DNA from: Erodium maritimum
Taxonomy: Eukaryota; Streptophyta; Magnoliopsida; Geraniales; Geraniaceae
Assembly (NCBI GenBank): GCA_963921825.1
Contig: OY997588.1
Span: 7,640,001 to 7,704,000, forward strand
Length of the DNA stretch: 64,000 bases
Reading direction: 5' to 3'
This document shows positions 33,340-44,752 of this stretch, piece by piece. The notes beneath the pieces are model-generated. The model saw only the letters and a program-made list of their open reading frames with translations. It had not been told where the DNA came from and did not search any database. A program made the position numbers and the translations under genes. Each line of letters starts with the position of its first letter. Positions within the stretch are counted from its first letter, which is position 1.

Positions 33340-36300
33340 ATGAGTCCGTCGAAGACCGTGAGGAAGTTGACGGTGGTGTCGCCGGTGCCGGCGGACATAG
33401 ACATTGCCAACTCCGTGGAGCCACTTCACATATCCGAGATTGCCCAGGAGCTCAATCTCAGCCCTCAACACTACGATCTGTACGGGAAGTATAAGGCTAA
33501 GGTACGCGATTGTGAGATTTGATGGGTAGTTTTGGGCAATTTTGTGTTTTTTAGTGCCGGTTCTGTGATGGGTATTTGAGTTTGATGAGTGATTTGGGCA
33601 ATTTGTTGTGTTTTTTTAGGTTTTGCTGTCAGCGCTTGATGAACTCAAAGGATGTGGAGATGGGTATTATGTGGTGGTTGGAGGGATCACTCCCACACCA
33701 CTTGGGGAAGGCAAGTCTACTACTACAGTTGGGCTCTGTCAAGCTTTGGGTGCTTATCTTGATAAAAAGGTAGATTCATGTTGTCATTTGTTTTGTGCAA
33801 ATTGGGTTTGTTTTAATTGAATGAAATCCATTTGGTTAGTTTTTTTTATTGATTCATTGTGTTTAAGGGTATGGTTTCTTGACTCATATGCTCTAGCAAT
33901 ACTTGGTATTTGTTTTGGGAGGCTTGCAAGTTGAAATTGTAGTGGAAATGCTTGCTATGCCATTGTTGCTACTGGGAATCTTTTTTATTGATCTCTTGTA
34001 GACTTTATCAATTTTATATTGTAACATTGATATTCAAATGGGTTTCAGTGAGATTCATGATCTCGGAAGTGTATATTCATTAAGTTTGTCTCCTTGGCTG
34101 CGGTTTTTTGTGGTTACAAATGCTATTATGCTGTAGCACATTTAAAACAATAATTGTGGGTCATGTCAGATTTTAAAAATGAACCTTAGTTTGTATTGTA
34201 AAAAGGAAGGCTTGTTCAGCAGATTTCAAGTATGGTGTTGCCTGCATCTTTCCATGACACTTCCAGTTTCAACTATAAGCATACATTTCAGATTTCAAAT
34301 CTATATCGCTAGATACATCTTCAGTTTTTTTACTCAATCCTGAAACCGTTCGCTTCTTATGATGTTAGGTTGTCACTTGTGTTCGTCAACCATCTCAAGG
34401 ACCGACCTTTGGAATCAAAGGAGGTGCAGCAGGTGGTGGTTACAGTCAGGTCATACCAATGGATGAGTTCAATCTTCATCTAACAGGAGATATTCATGCT
34501 ATCACAGCTGCAAATAATCTTCTAGCTGCTGCCATTGATACCAGGATTTTTCACGAGTCAACCCAATCAGATAAGGCTCTTCTAAACAGGTTATGCCCAC
34601 CGAACAAAGAAGGAAAGCGAAGCTTTAGTGACATCATGTTCAGGCGTCTGAACAAGCTCGGCATCTCCAAGACAAAGCCCGAGGATCTCACTCCAGAAGA
34701 AGTCAAAAAGTTCGCCAGGCTTGATATTGACCCTGAATCCATCACATGGAGAAGAGTAATGGATGTGAATGACCGTTTCTTGAGGAAGATCACTGTTGGC
34801 CAAGGCCCTGAAGAGAAAGGGATGGTGAGAGAAACAAGTTTTGATATTTCAGTTGCTAGTGAGATAATGGCTGTTTTAGCCCTCACAACATCTCTAGCTG
34901 ATATGAGGGAAAGGCTAGGGAAGATGGTGATTGGAAATAGCAAAGCTGGTGACCCAGTAACTGCTGATGATCTTGGTTTGGGAGGTGCTTTGACTGTTCT
35001 GATGAAGGATGCGATAAACCCTACCCTAATGCAGACTCTCGAAGGAACTCCTGTTCTTGTTCATGCCGGGCCTTTTGCAAATATTGCTCATGGAAATTCT
35101 TCCATTGTGGCTGATAAAATTGCATTGAAGCTTGTTGGGCCTGGTGGGTTTGTGGTCACTGAAGCTGGGTTTGGTGCTGATATTGGAGCTGAGAAATTCA
35201 TGAACATAAAATGTAGATATAGTGGTTTGAAACCTCAGTGTGCTGTTATTGTGGCTACGATACGGGCCTTGAAAATGCATGGTGGAGGGCCCGCAGTTGT
35301 TGCCGGGAGGCCTCTTGATCATGCCTACTTAACCGAGAATGTTGGGCTTGTTGAGACCGGTTGTGTGAATCTGGCCCGGCACATTTTGAACATGAAGGCT
35401 TATGGCGTGAATGTTGTTGTTGCTGTGAATAAGTTCTCAACTGATACCGATGCTGAACTCAATGCAGTTAGAGAGGCATCTTTGACAGCAGGAGCTTATG
35501 ATGCTGTCATTTGTTCTCATCACGCCCATGGTGGTAAAGGAGCTGTAAGTATCTTCTTCCCATTACCAAATAAATCCTAATCTCCATTCTTTTCTTATTC
35601 GTTGATCTCCAAGTGACCATAGAAGTCCTAGTAGCCATTCATGTCAGAAGTAGAAAAAAAGTATGTTATTTTCATTTAGGGGAATTCCTTAAAACTACCT
35701 TAATGAACCACCCACAAATGTAACACATCCTTATGAAAAAAATATGAACTCTAAACTACCATTTGTTTGAAACACTATTTTCCGTGAAAATGGACAGAAA
35801 TGCAAGAATATTCTGTTAAAATGGGTGGATTTTTTTGTAAGGGGTAAATAGTCATTTTGGTTAAAAAAAACTAACAGAAATCCAACTGTGTACAATTTTG
35901 CAAACAAAATGTACTTTAAAGTTCATCTTTTTTCAATGTTAGTGGAGAATTCATAAAGGTAGTTTAAAGGAATTTCCCTTCCATTTAAGGATGATCCTAT
36001 TGTGATTCTATATCCCTTGTATTAGCTAACCAGCAAGCTTTAACACAATCTTCAGGTTGACCTTGGGATTGCAGTTCAGAAAGCCTGTGAGAATGTCACA
36101 GAGCCATTGAAATTCTTATATCCTCTGGAATCAGGCATCAAGGAGAAAATAGAGGCAATAGCAAAGTCATATGGTGCCTCTGGTGTTTCCTACTCAGAGC
36201 AGGTAAATTCTACAAACATACTCGTATCATATCGATCAATTCTTTAATATATTGGGACGTGGGTCGTATCGTTCTTTGTGATATCAAACCAACTTTACTA

Positions 36301-37093
36301 AAAACTTAAGTTCATGGTTCAATATTTAGGATGACCGTGATAGGCTGCACTTACACACTTTCTCAATTAACTACCCCTAAGTTTAGAATATTTTAGAAAA
36401 CCACCTAAGTTTTTTAGTCTCAGTTTACCCCAACACTGTCATTTTTCGGGTTCGAAAATACCCTTATATCAAAAATAAAAATAAATGAGGTTGACTTAGA
36501 CTAATAGAACTTAGGGTGATCCTCAAAAACCTTACGAACTCAAGGGTAGTTAATTGAGAGAAGTGCATACTTACCACTTTGTAGCTTAGTGAGATTATCC
36601 CCGAATTTTGTACTTCAAAGGGTTGGAGGGAGAGCAAGATTTTTCGTGGCTGAACTTGAAGAGGAACAGCCAGAAATGGGTTTGTTCTTGTTTGCCTTCG
36701 AAGTGTTGTGAAATCAACAAGAACTTTAGAATGTACTTCGGCTGATCAAAATGCAAGCCATACATTCCCACAAACAAGTAAAAATCTTTCTACTGACACG
36801 CTCTGTTGCTGATTCAGGCAGAGAAACAAATCGAGATGTACACAAGGCAAGGATTCTCGGGGCTACCTATCTGCATGGCAAAGACCCAATACTCATTCTC
36901 ACACAATGCTGCTGATAAGGGAGCTCCTTCAGGGTTTGTGTTGCCAATAAGAGATGTGAGAGGTAGCATTGGAGCCGGATTTATTTACCCATTGGTTGGA
37001 ACGATGAGCACAATGCCTGGGCTTCCGACCAGGCCCTGCTTTTATGACATTGATCTCGACACCACCACCGGAAGGGTCATCGGCCTCTCTTGA
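33340..37093 (+). CDS. THFS: 10-formyltetrahydrofolate synthetase (formate-THF ligase), 636 aa
   Basis: Makes 10-formyl-THF from formate, THF and ATP in cytosolic one-carbon metabolism. Exons: 33340-33501, 33620-33769, 34369-35544, 36056-36202, 36818-37093 (637 codons with stop; I recall about 634 aa for the Arabidopsis enzyme). The start [10 protein letters not shown] is followed by the conserved [20 protein letters not shown]. The ATP P-loop [10 protein letters not shown] is at 81-90. [20 protein letters not shown] (119-138) is FTHFS signature 1, and [13 protein letters not shown] is signature 2. [14 protein letters not shown] and the end [20 protein letters not shown] are intact. The large third exon holds 392 codons. 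It is the plant monofunctional form. An in-frame ATG at 33,244 would add 32 residues, but the 33,340 start matches the family. Introns 3 and 4 carry MITEs. Confidence 0.96.
35679..35978. mobile_element. Mutator-like MITE in THFS intron 3 (300 bp)
   Basis: Ends are inverted repeats GGGGAATTCCTTAAAACTACCTT and AAGGTAGTTTAAAGGAATTTCCC. The 9-bp flanks TTTCATTTA and TTCCATTTA agree at 8 of 9 positions, the length expected for Mutator-type target duplications. No coding sequence. Confidence 0.65.
36355..36566. mobile_element. MITE in THFS intron 4
   Basis: CACTTTCTCAATTAACTACCC at the left is matched inversely by GGGTAGTTAATTGAGAGAAGTG at the right, with further similarity (CCTAAGTT/AACTTAGGG) inside. 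About 210 bp, non-coding. Superfamily not set. Confidence 0.6.
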
Positions 37094-37893
37094 AGCTCTT
37101 GCAGGAATGTTCCCTTTGTATGCTAATCTGGCTTTTTTCCTGTTGATGAGGTTATGTTTTGCCAGTGTGTCTTATGTGGTATTAAACTCTATGATTTCTC
37201 CACAATAAAGAGGAAAACATATTCTTCAGGCGTAGCTTTTGATCTTTTCTTTAGAAGGGGGAGTCATTGTGCTTGTATGAAATACTACAGTTCATGTGAC
37301 CTTGCCTTTTGTAGTACATGGGTCAAACTTACGGTTGGATTTTAAGGTTAACATTTTGTAATCGACGAAACTGTCCCTCAATATTGTAAAAGACCAAAAC
37401 ACCCTTATGTTTCTTTTGAAAATGTCACTGCATTTATGACAGAATACAAGAATATACTTATTTATCAGAGACAATAACTATGAAACAAAAATATCAAAAG
37501 ACGAAGGATCTTCTACTCTCTTTCAGTAAGTTGGAACAATGTAAAATCAACATTTTATTGGGTGAAAACCCCAACATATTACCAAGTTACCAACATGCCG
37601 CCGAGGAAAAACCCAACATATTGTTATTATATTACTATGAACATATCACTATCATATTATCAAAAAAGAATGGAAACTAAGATGGAAACATACAAATCCA
37701 AGATGAAAGAAATCTAAAGACGAAAGAAAGCCCAAAATAGAGGAATGAGAGCCAAAAATGGTATAAAAGCCCAAAATAAAGGGTTATGAGAAAGAAAACA
37801 CAATTTTAACAAAACATGTAAAAAAAGAACGCAGACAAAAGAAGAAAGATAGTAAAAGACAAGTAGAATCTTTGTAAGAAACATTATTATACT
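37094..37893. other. THFS 3' flank, AT-rich spacer
   Basis: 3' UTR of THFS (AATAAAG near 37,203) followed by A-rich intergenic DNA. No gene seen. Confidence 0.5.
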
Positions 37894-38133
37894 TGTTGTC
37901 AGAATAATAAGAAGCAGTGTTATTTTAAGGGATAGAATAGTAATGAGTATTATTGTAATAGTTGACGAGGAGATCTATATAAAGAGCCCCATCTCCATGT
38001 AAAATCCAAGTTTCAATTTCCAAGAAGTTCATTTTTTTGTGAAGTTTCTCTCAATCTCTAATCACGTTTTCTTTCAACGTCTATAATCTCTTACCACCCT
38101 TTATCACATTCTTAGCAATCTATCTCTATAACA
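37894..38133 (+). mobile_element. Possible small solo LTR (copia or TRIM-like)
   Basis: The segment starts TGTTGTCAGAATAATAAG, has a central promoter-like TATATAAAGAGCCCC (37,977-37,991) and CT-rich downstream part, and ends CTCTATAACA. This layout (TG...CA, TATA box at about one third) is typical of short copia-type LTRs. No target duplication was found, so borders and identity are tentative. Confidence 0.35.
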
Positions 38134-38624
38134 CATAATATCACCCCCCATTCCATGCCATTGCATCTTTTTTTTCAACTTCGTAGACCTTGAAGCCTCT
38201 GCCTTCTCACGCTTTGCATCATTCCCTTCTATCTTTTGCTTTGATTTCGTGTCTATTGTTTTCTCGACCATATCAATTATTCCGTCAATACAACAAAATT
38301 AATCAATTTTTTTCTCTATTCATGTTCTTACACTTAACCATATAGAATTCGAAATATATCCACATCAAATTCCTCAAGTAAGAGGTGAACTCTTTGGGTT
38401 AAAAATACAAACAAGATTTAGAGGACTCAAAATGATCCATTTAGGTTTCAACAAACTAATTAAATATCCTAGTTGTAAAGTCTAGACCAATCAATGTATT
38501 CTGATGAACCAAATTTGAACATGAATGGGGAGTGCTGAGTTAGAGAGTGGACCAGCCAAATATCTGGTCCGAGCAATCCTGGCGCCAAGAACATAACCGT
38601 AAGGATAACAGATTTCCCCTCTTC

Positions 38625-38677
38625 CACGTGTCCGACAATAAATGATCCACGTGGCAAACCTGGAGGATAATTATATA
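38625..38677 (+). promoter_or_regulatory. FBN12 promoter: two CACGTG sites and TATA box
   Basis: CACGTG occurs at 38,625-38,630 (in CCACGTGTC) and 38,648-38,653 (in CCACGTGG), with TATATA at 38,672-38,677, 57 bp before the ATG. Paired G-box/ABRE motifs fit light or ABA/stress control known for fibrillin genes; function here is inference. Confidence 0.5.
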
Positions 38678-38733
38678 GTTAAATGATTATTTATTTCTTT
38701 CTTCTCTTCACTAGTGTGGTGGACAGAGCAAAA

Positions 38734-41700
38734 ATGGCTCCTCAAGCTAGTTCGATTCTAGGGTTTCGATTGAACTCATCTTCACCAACCGCATTCTCGC
38801 CGTCACCAGTACTCAATCCAACCCTTAGAACTTCATGTTTTCTCAGAATCTCAAAGCTCAGCTCGAGTTGCAGCTCCAAATCCTGTCGTGGTGTGAGAAA
38901 TCTTCGCCTCACTCGATCTTCACTTCTCGATCAGCAAGCAGAAATGTCCTTCACCGAACCGGAAAATCGGCTCATCGAAGCCCTCATCGGCATCCAGGGC
39001 CGTGGCCGATCCGCTTCTCCTCAGCAGCTGAATGTAACAAAGCGACGAGTTTCTCTATCGACTTCAGCATTTCGATTTTCGCACAATTTTGTTGAATTTC
39101 TTCATTTTTGTGTGCAGGAAGTTGAGCAGGCGGTGAAGGCTCTAGAAGGGCTAGGAGTGTCTGATCCGGTTGGTGATTTTTACCTTTATGTTTTAAGTTT
39201 GAGTTTATTGTTGAAATTGTTGGTAATAATTCTATGATGAGTTGCTAATTACTACTTTGAATTGGAACTTGCTTATTTCTTGTTCCTTACATGGAAATTG
39301 AGTTGAAATTTTCCTCTGATTTTGATATTTTTTTTGTAATGTTATAGTGTTATGGTTGTGTATTGTTTCTTGGAAAAGTAACATGATTATGATAATTAAC
39401 AATGCTAAATATATTGATCATTAGCTACTATGTACAGACGAGTTCAGATTTGATTGAAGGTAAATGGCAATTGATGTTTACAACTAGACCAGGAACAGCA
39501 TCTCCAATCCAGGTTAGATGTTCGGATTCTGTCTCAACTACCCCAAGCTTATTGATAATGAGTATATATGCTCTTATCAACCATCTTGCATAATGTGGTA
39601 TCTCCATTCTATATTCTTTTCAACATGATACACACACGAGTAATTAGATTGATTTCCCTACAACAACCGTTTTTTAATCTTCTCCGATTCACTAAAGCAA
39701 CACTGCTTCTCCTAGTTGTCATTGTCAATGGGAATTTATCTGCATGTACCGAAGATAGGAGGCACTTAATGTTGATATGCCTTTTATGTTTGGGCATAAG
39801 CACATTTACTTCTTGCATCAACCTTTTTTTTCCACACTTGGTGGTGATGTTTGTATGATGTGCTGTATGTCAAATGTAGAGAACATTCGTGGGGGTTGAC
39901 TTTTTCCGGGTATTTCAAGATATATATCTCCGGACGAACGATCCTCGTGTATCAAATATTGTAAGATTTTCTGATGCAATAGGTGAGCTAAAAGTTGAGG
40001 TATGACTCTGCATAAACCATCATAATCATGTATTTTATTCTACATGCATATATGTACTGAGATTTACATATACAGATTGGTCTATAGTTTACCGTATATA
40101 TTCAGTGTATGTACCTGTTAGTGACTGAGTCCATGAACATTTTCTCAATCATACAGGCAGCAGCATCAATTAAAGATGGAAAGCGCATCCTTTTTCGGTT
40201 TGACAGAGCAGCTTTTTCATTAAAATTCCTTCCATTTAAGGTACCGTACCCTGTTCCATTTAAGCTACTGGGAGATGAAGCAAAGGGTTGGTTAGACACC
40301 ACATACTTGTCCCAATCTGGAAACCTCCGCATTTCAAGAGGAAATAAGGTGAATAGTCAGTTTGTTACTTGGCTATCTTATGCTCCAGTAATTTTGCATA
40401 TATTATTTGTAATTACTCTATGATTTACTGAGCACATTTGGAAATATTTTGTAGTGCAGGGCACCACCTTTGTGCTACAAAAGAAAACCGAACCTCGGCA
40501 AAGGTTGCTCTCAACCATTTCTACAGATACAGGAGTCAAAGAGGTAAGACTGACATTTTTATGGCATATGTTGCTTTTATGTAGTGATATGAATCTCTCT
40601 TTTTTCTAATTCTTCTTAAACCATGACCTTCCCAGGCAATCGATGAGTTTCTCTCCTTAAATCGTACTCAAGGTGAACAAGAACTCCTGGAGGGAGAATG
40701 GCAAATGATCTGGAGTTCACAGGTATCCTTGTGCTGGTAGTATTTTTTACTTTGTCATGTGTTTATAAAATAACACTGGTGTTTTATGAAGGTCAATTTA
40801 TCATTTTCACTAACACACTATGACTAAGTTAATAATGCTACATTCTAATTCACAATGTTCCACAAATTTATGGTATCACGTAGATAGTATAATCGGTGTA
40901 GACGTTTAGATGGACCCCCACTGTTTTATATCAAATGGAAGCATTATAGATGACAAGATGTGTATCATTAGGGTTTGATTCACTCCCATTTTTTAACATG
41001 TGCATTTGTTGTAACGCACTCAGAAAAGCGATAATGTTATTGGTAATAGTAACTTTGTAACATACTTTACTAACCAAGCTGGGTAGTGAATAATTGTTCT
41101 ATGACAACAGATTTAGCATAGTTCACTTATTTTTCGAAATGGAGGGAGTATTAAACTAATTGCATTTTTACTAGTTTAAAATAAATTTATTAGCCAATCT
41201 ATATTATCAATCTAAACCTGAAAACCTCAGCTCCTTACTAATTGCAGGTGGAGACGGATAGTTGGATAGAGAATGCTGGCAATGGTCTCATGGGAAAGCA
41301 AGTAAGCAGACGGACGGAAGCTCACACTATCCTTCTCAGTTTCTTATGTTACGAACATAAATTTCTTTTCTTTTTATGGGAAACCTTGTTCACTGATTAG
41401 GTTGTCAAGAAGGATGGGCAACTGAAATTCCTGGTTGACATTTTGCTTGGGTTCAGATTCTCCATGAATGGGACATACATGTAAGTTCCTCATTCCTTTG
41501 ACTGAGAAGCGTTTATAAGAATAAACATTATAAGACACATGTGTATCTGAATTAAGAACTCCATCATTATATCAATACACTGTAAGAAAGAGATCATGTC
41601 TGGCAAGAAATCGAATTTGAAGAGGCAACTATGATATTGAGTCGACAGTTGAGGGGTTGTCTTGTGTTTGTAACATTGGCAGGAAGTCTGGTGGCAATAC

Positions 41701-41982
41701 ATACAAGGTTGTGATGGACGATGGGGCTATCATTGCTGGACCATTTGGGTATCCCGTAGAGATGGAAAGCAAGTTTGATCTAGAGTTGCTGTAAGACTTT
41801 ACAATTATAGAACATAATTGCATCTCCTTCTATTAGTTTTTTTTGGGCTGATTAGACATAATCTCACGATATGGAGTATGTGTCAAACCGATCATTGCAG
41901 GTATAGCGATGACAAGCTCAGAATCACTAAGGGATACAACAACATTGTTTTTGTGCATACCCGTTTGAATGGATCGAAGTAG
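38734..41982 (+). CDS. PAP12: Plastid-lipid-associated protein / fibrillin, FBN12 (PAP12) type, 410 aa
   Basis: Fibrillins coat plastoglobules and thylakoid lipids in plastids. Exons: 38734-39033, 39118-39168, 39438-39512, 39880-39999, 40157-40348, 40460-40543, 40636-40722, about 41248-41301, 41401-41480, 41683-41790, 41901-41982; total 411 codons with stop. A Ser/Arg-rich, acid-poor N-terminus (residues 1 to about 65) is a plausible chloroplast transit peptide. The PAP/fibrillin domain starts at ENRLIEALIGIQGRGR, with LIEGKWQLMFTTRPGTASPI, the lipocalin-like strand GKWxLxFTT. A second, similar unit begins LLEGEWQMIWSSQVETDSWI and runs to the end (LRITKGYNNIVFVHTRLNGS). The two-domain layout and length match PAP12, which I recall as 409 aa in Arabidopsis. 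Confidence 0.88.
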
Positions 41983-42323
41983 CAAGGATGACATACTTGG
42001 GGGCTTGATCAGGACAAACGTGTAGCATTTAGTCTTCACTTACATTTTATATTTCAGCATAGTATCCTCCCATTGTATAGATGAAAAATGAAATGTGTTT
42101 CCAATAATTATTTGTTCCGAGCTGAGTGTTAAACAGTGGATTCGCAGCTGGCCAAGCACTAATATGATATGAATCAGCTGAGAATGGAATTGTTGTGATG
42201 AATGTGTATATGGGTGGAGGCTCATGCTTTTGATTTATATGAAATCTCTTAGAAGACATACCAGCCGTAAATTTTTACAAGATGTTGGAGAAAATTAAAT
42301 GTTCAAAACAAGAGCAACAAAAT
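41983..42323. other. FBN12 3' flank
   Basis: Likely 3' UTR and spacer; no gene or repeat recognised before the tandem repeats that start at 42,324. Confidence 0.5.
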
Positions 42324-42433
42324 CCCAATCATCAAATCGCATTGTTGCCGGTGTTCTTTATCGGATACTTTAAACCCAATCATCAAAGCTTCAAATCGCA
42401 CTGTTGCCGGTGTTCTTTATCGGATACTTTAAA
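42324..42433. repeat. Tandem duplication, units of 51 and 59 bp
   Basis: Copy 1 (42,324-42,374) and copy 2 (42,375-42,433) share CCCAATCATCAAA, then TCGCA(T/C)TGTTGCCGG and GTTCTTTATCGGATACTTTA. Copy 2 has an 8-bp insertion. Non-coding. Confidence 0.8.
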
Positions 42434-42596
42434 TTTCTTGCCCGTAACATAAATGGTTCCTAACTGTGATAGCTTGCACAACAACATAAATGATTCCTAC
42501 AACAACAGAGATGTTTCAAGAGGAACGGTTGTTCTTGTGTTTAATAGTAAATAAACTAGAAAAGTCCAAAAGAACTACAATGGATGCATTAACAAA

Positions 42597-42732
42597 CGCA
42601 AAATGCTTTCATCAAACAAACAAATCAATGCAAGTATTACTGGGTAACCACCCTAACACAAACTTACGCAACATGCTTTCATCAAACAAACAAATCAATG
42701 CAAGTATTACTGGGTAACCACCCTAACACAAA
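42597..42732. repeat. Tandem duplication, 70-bp period
   Basis: Two near-identical 70-bp units start CGCAAAATGCTTTCATC (42,597) and CGCAACATGCTTTCATC (42,667) and end CCACCCTAACACAAA. A third small duplication, (A/T)GAAAAATA(C/T)TGAATGTCTT, follows at 42,765-42,820. The cluster suggests local slippage or template switching. No gene here. Confidence 0.8.
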
Positions 42733-42820
42733 ATTAAGTAGGTCAATGATTCAAACAAACTAGGATGAAAAATACTGAATGTCTTCAAACAAACCCAGGT
42801 TGAAAAATATTGAATGTCTT

Positions 42821-43243
42821 GACAATAAGGAGAAATGCAGGAGTACATTACAACCATTAAATACTCCTTCACAAATCTCCACTATAGGGTTCAACACAAC
42901 TATTTAAAAGAGACATATGCACGGCTACCTATCCTCAGCCCGAACTCAATGACAAGACATTGAGGATAGACCAAGAAAGCACAAAGCTAGTTCTTATTCT
43001 TCCCCATCAGCTTCCAAAAAAGATGACAAAGTCAAAACCAAAAAACTACATCACTATCTAATTAACAAGCATATATCCATAATAACAGAAACCTACAAGA
43101 TAAGAAAGTTTCACCCAAGAAACAATTGTCCAGACAATAGACCTGTGTTACAGGACGGGTAGTGAGATAAGTCACATTCTCAATCCTCTTTCCTGAGTAT
43201 ACCTACGCCTTCCCCACAGTTCCATCTCTGATTTGTTCTCCTG
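42821..43243. other. Spacer and 3' UTR of the coiled-coil gene
   Basis: Lies downstream of the minus-strand coiled-coil gene and probably contains its 3' UTR. No other feature is visible. Confidence 0.5.
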
Positions 43244-44752
43244 CTACCAACTATTACCGGATTCTTCATCCTTATAGTCATTTTCCTTTTCAACCTTATC
43301 TTCTACAGCTACTGATTTATCACCTGATTCTTCATTCTTGGAGTCATTTTCCTTTGCAACCATATCTTCTCCAGCAACCACCAAATCATTACCTCCTTCA
43401 TCTTTTGAAATTTCATCTTCTGTGAATTTGTTCCTCACTTCTTTCTTTAACTCATCCTCCTTCACAAGCGAATTTCCAGTTACCAACTCTTCCATATAAA
43501 CATCATGCTGAGCTTCACTATCTGAAACTCCGTGATCAACCTCTAACTTCAAATCAACATTGACATTCTTTTCTTCCACATTTTCAGAAACATACTCCAT
43601 TTCCTCATTATTGTCATCACCAGTAGCACGAACATCCGAACCTCCCTCACTATCATTCTCCGAACAATTCTCCACAACCTCTTCGTTCGCATACTCTCCC
43701 ACATGATGGTGCCTTTCAAAAAACTGCATCCTTCTCCTCAAATCAGCCAACTCCCTCTCCATCAAGAAAAGCCTCTCCTTGAGGATCAAATTTTCCTCCT
43801 CCAATTGAGCTATGTGGGAATCCTGGTCATCCACCCTACTCTCCAAGACATTATTATAGTCACCCCCATAACTTGGATATATCATCTCAAAACGGCTCAA
43901 ATCATGGTCCAGCCTCCTCTCCACCTCCACGTGTTCCTCCACATCACTCTCACTTGAACCACCTTCTTCCTCATCTTCATCATCATTGACCTCAGCATCA
44001 TGTCCTGGAGACCTAAGCCTGATCAAACCCTTCATTGACCCATACCCATCAACCCCCCATTCCTCCTTTGCCATATCCCCCAACACCTCCCTAGAGGGTG
44101 AGAAAATGGGCGTCGGCAGCACAGCAGGGGTCACAGGGTAAGGTGACACCAACGAAGCGATCCCACCGGATTTCTTAGCTCGGATAATGTATGAGGTAGT
44201 GTTCCGAGGAGCATATGGAGCAAACCTATTATTGAACTTCTTTTTTGGGTAAAATTTCCGAGCTTTCATGCGATTTTGGGACTGCAATTCATTAAGAGTT
44301 GGGGGTTTGTACCCTCCAGTAGCATTTGGACCACCACTACCGCCAAGACCAACGTTGGGCATAGACATGGACATGGGCATAGGTTGCTCCATTCTTCTCT
44401 GGTCCTTGCGCTTATCACCACCACCATTTTTCTTGTAGTTCCAGTTACTTCTGGACTTCATAGACGAAAAGTTAGGCTTCTGACTCTGGAACTTCATCAT
44501 CTTGTTAGGGTCAAGAGCCATAGATGGCTGCTGTGACCATCCTCCCGCGTAGCCCCTACTGTTCATCAGCATCTGAGATTGATTCATCATCTGGGTTTGA
44601 TTCATTACCTGACTCTGTCCCATCATCTGAGCTTGCTGCTGCATAATCGGCGGCTGCTGGTTCGGCATCTGGCTTTGCTGCTGCTTCATCAGCAGCGACG
44701 GCGTCGGATTCATGAGCTGAGACTGATCGTTCATTTCGCCGGAAAACACCAC
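43244..44752 (-). CDS. Plant-specific coiled-coil protein with Met/Gln-rich N-terminus (502 aa)
   Basis: Single exon. Residues 7-65 are strongly Met/Gln/Asn-rich (MMGQSQVMNQTQMMNQSQM). A basic Gly/Lys/Arg part follows (about 80-125), then a conserved-looking core with RAPYAP-like Arg/Lys, NTTSYIIRAKKSGGIASLVS, PTPIFSPSREVLGDMAKEEW and GVDGYGSMKGLIRLR. An acidic stretch (DDEDEEEGG) comes next, then a coiled coil (HIAQLEEENLILKERLFLME and following heptads). The last third is highly acidic and disordered and ends in two copies of a roughly 21-residue unit (AGEDMVAKENDSKNEESG / AVEDKVEKENDYKDEESG). I recall the core from uncharacterised plant proteins but cannot assign a function. The second ATG (MNDQSQ, 6 codons in) is an alternative start. 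Confidence 0.85.
   Translation of the reverse strand: MVFSGEMNDQSQLMNPTPSLLMKQQQSQMPNQQPPIMQQQAQMMGQSQVMNQTQMMNQSQMLMNSRGYAGGWSQQPSMALDPNKMMKFQSQKPNFSSMKSRSNWNYKKNGGGDKRKDQRRMEQPMPMSMSMPNVGLGGSGGPNATGGYKPPTLNELQSQNRMKARKFYPKKKFNNRFAPYAPRNTTSYIIRAKKSGGIASLVSPYPVTPAVLPTPIFSPSREVLGDMAKEEWGVDGYGSMKGLIRLRSPGHDAEVNDDEDEEEGGSSESDVEEHVEVERRLDHDLSRFEMIYPSYGGDYNNVLESRVDDQDSHIAQLEEENLILKERLFLMERELADLRRRMQFFERHHHVGEYANEEVVENCSENDSEGGSDVRATGDDNNEEMEYVSENVEEKNVNVDLKLEVDHGVSDSEAQHDVYMEELVTGNSLVKEDELKKEVRNKFTEDEISKDEGGNDLVVAGEDMVAKENDSKNEESGDKSVAVEDKVEKENDYKDEESGNSW

Noticed and set aside
41140-41160. GGAGGGAGTATT resembling a Stowaway MITE terminus in an FBN12 intron, and CTCCCTTTGTTCCAAAATAA near 1,487 in the PIG-V intron
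   Set aside because: In neither place could I find the matching opposite end, so no element can be bounded.
42597-42732. 70-bp repeat pair considered as a CRISPR-like array
   Set aside because: Only two adjacent units without spacers, in a plant genome.
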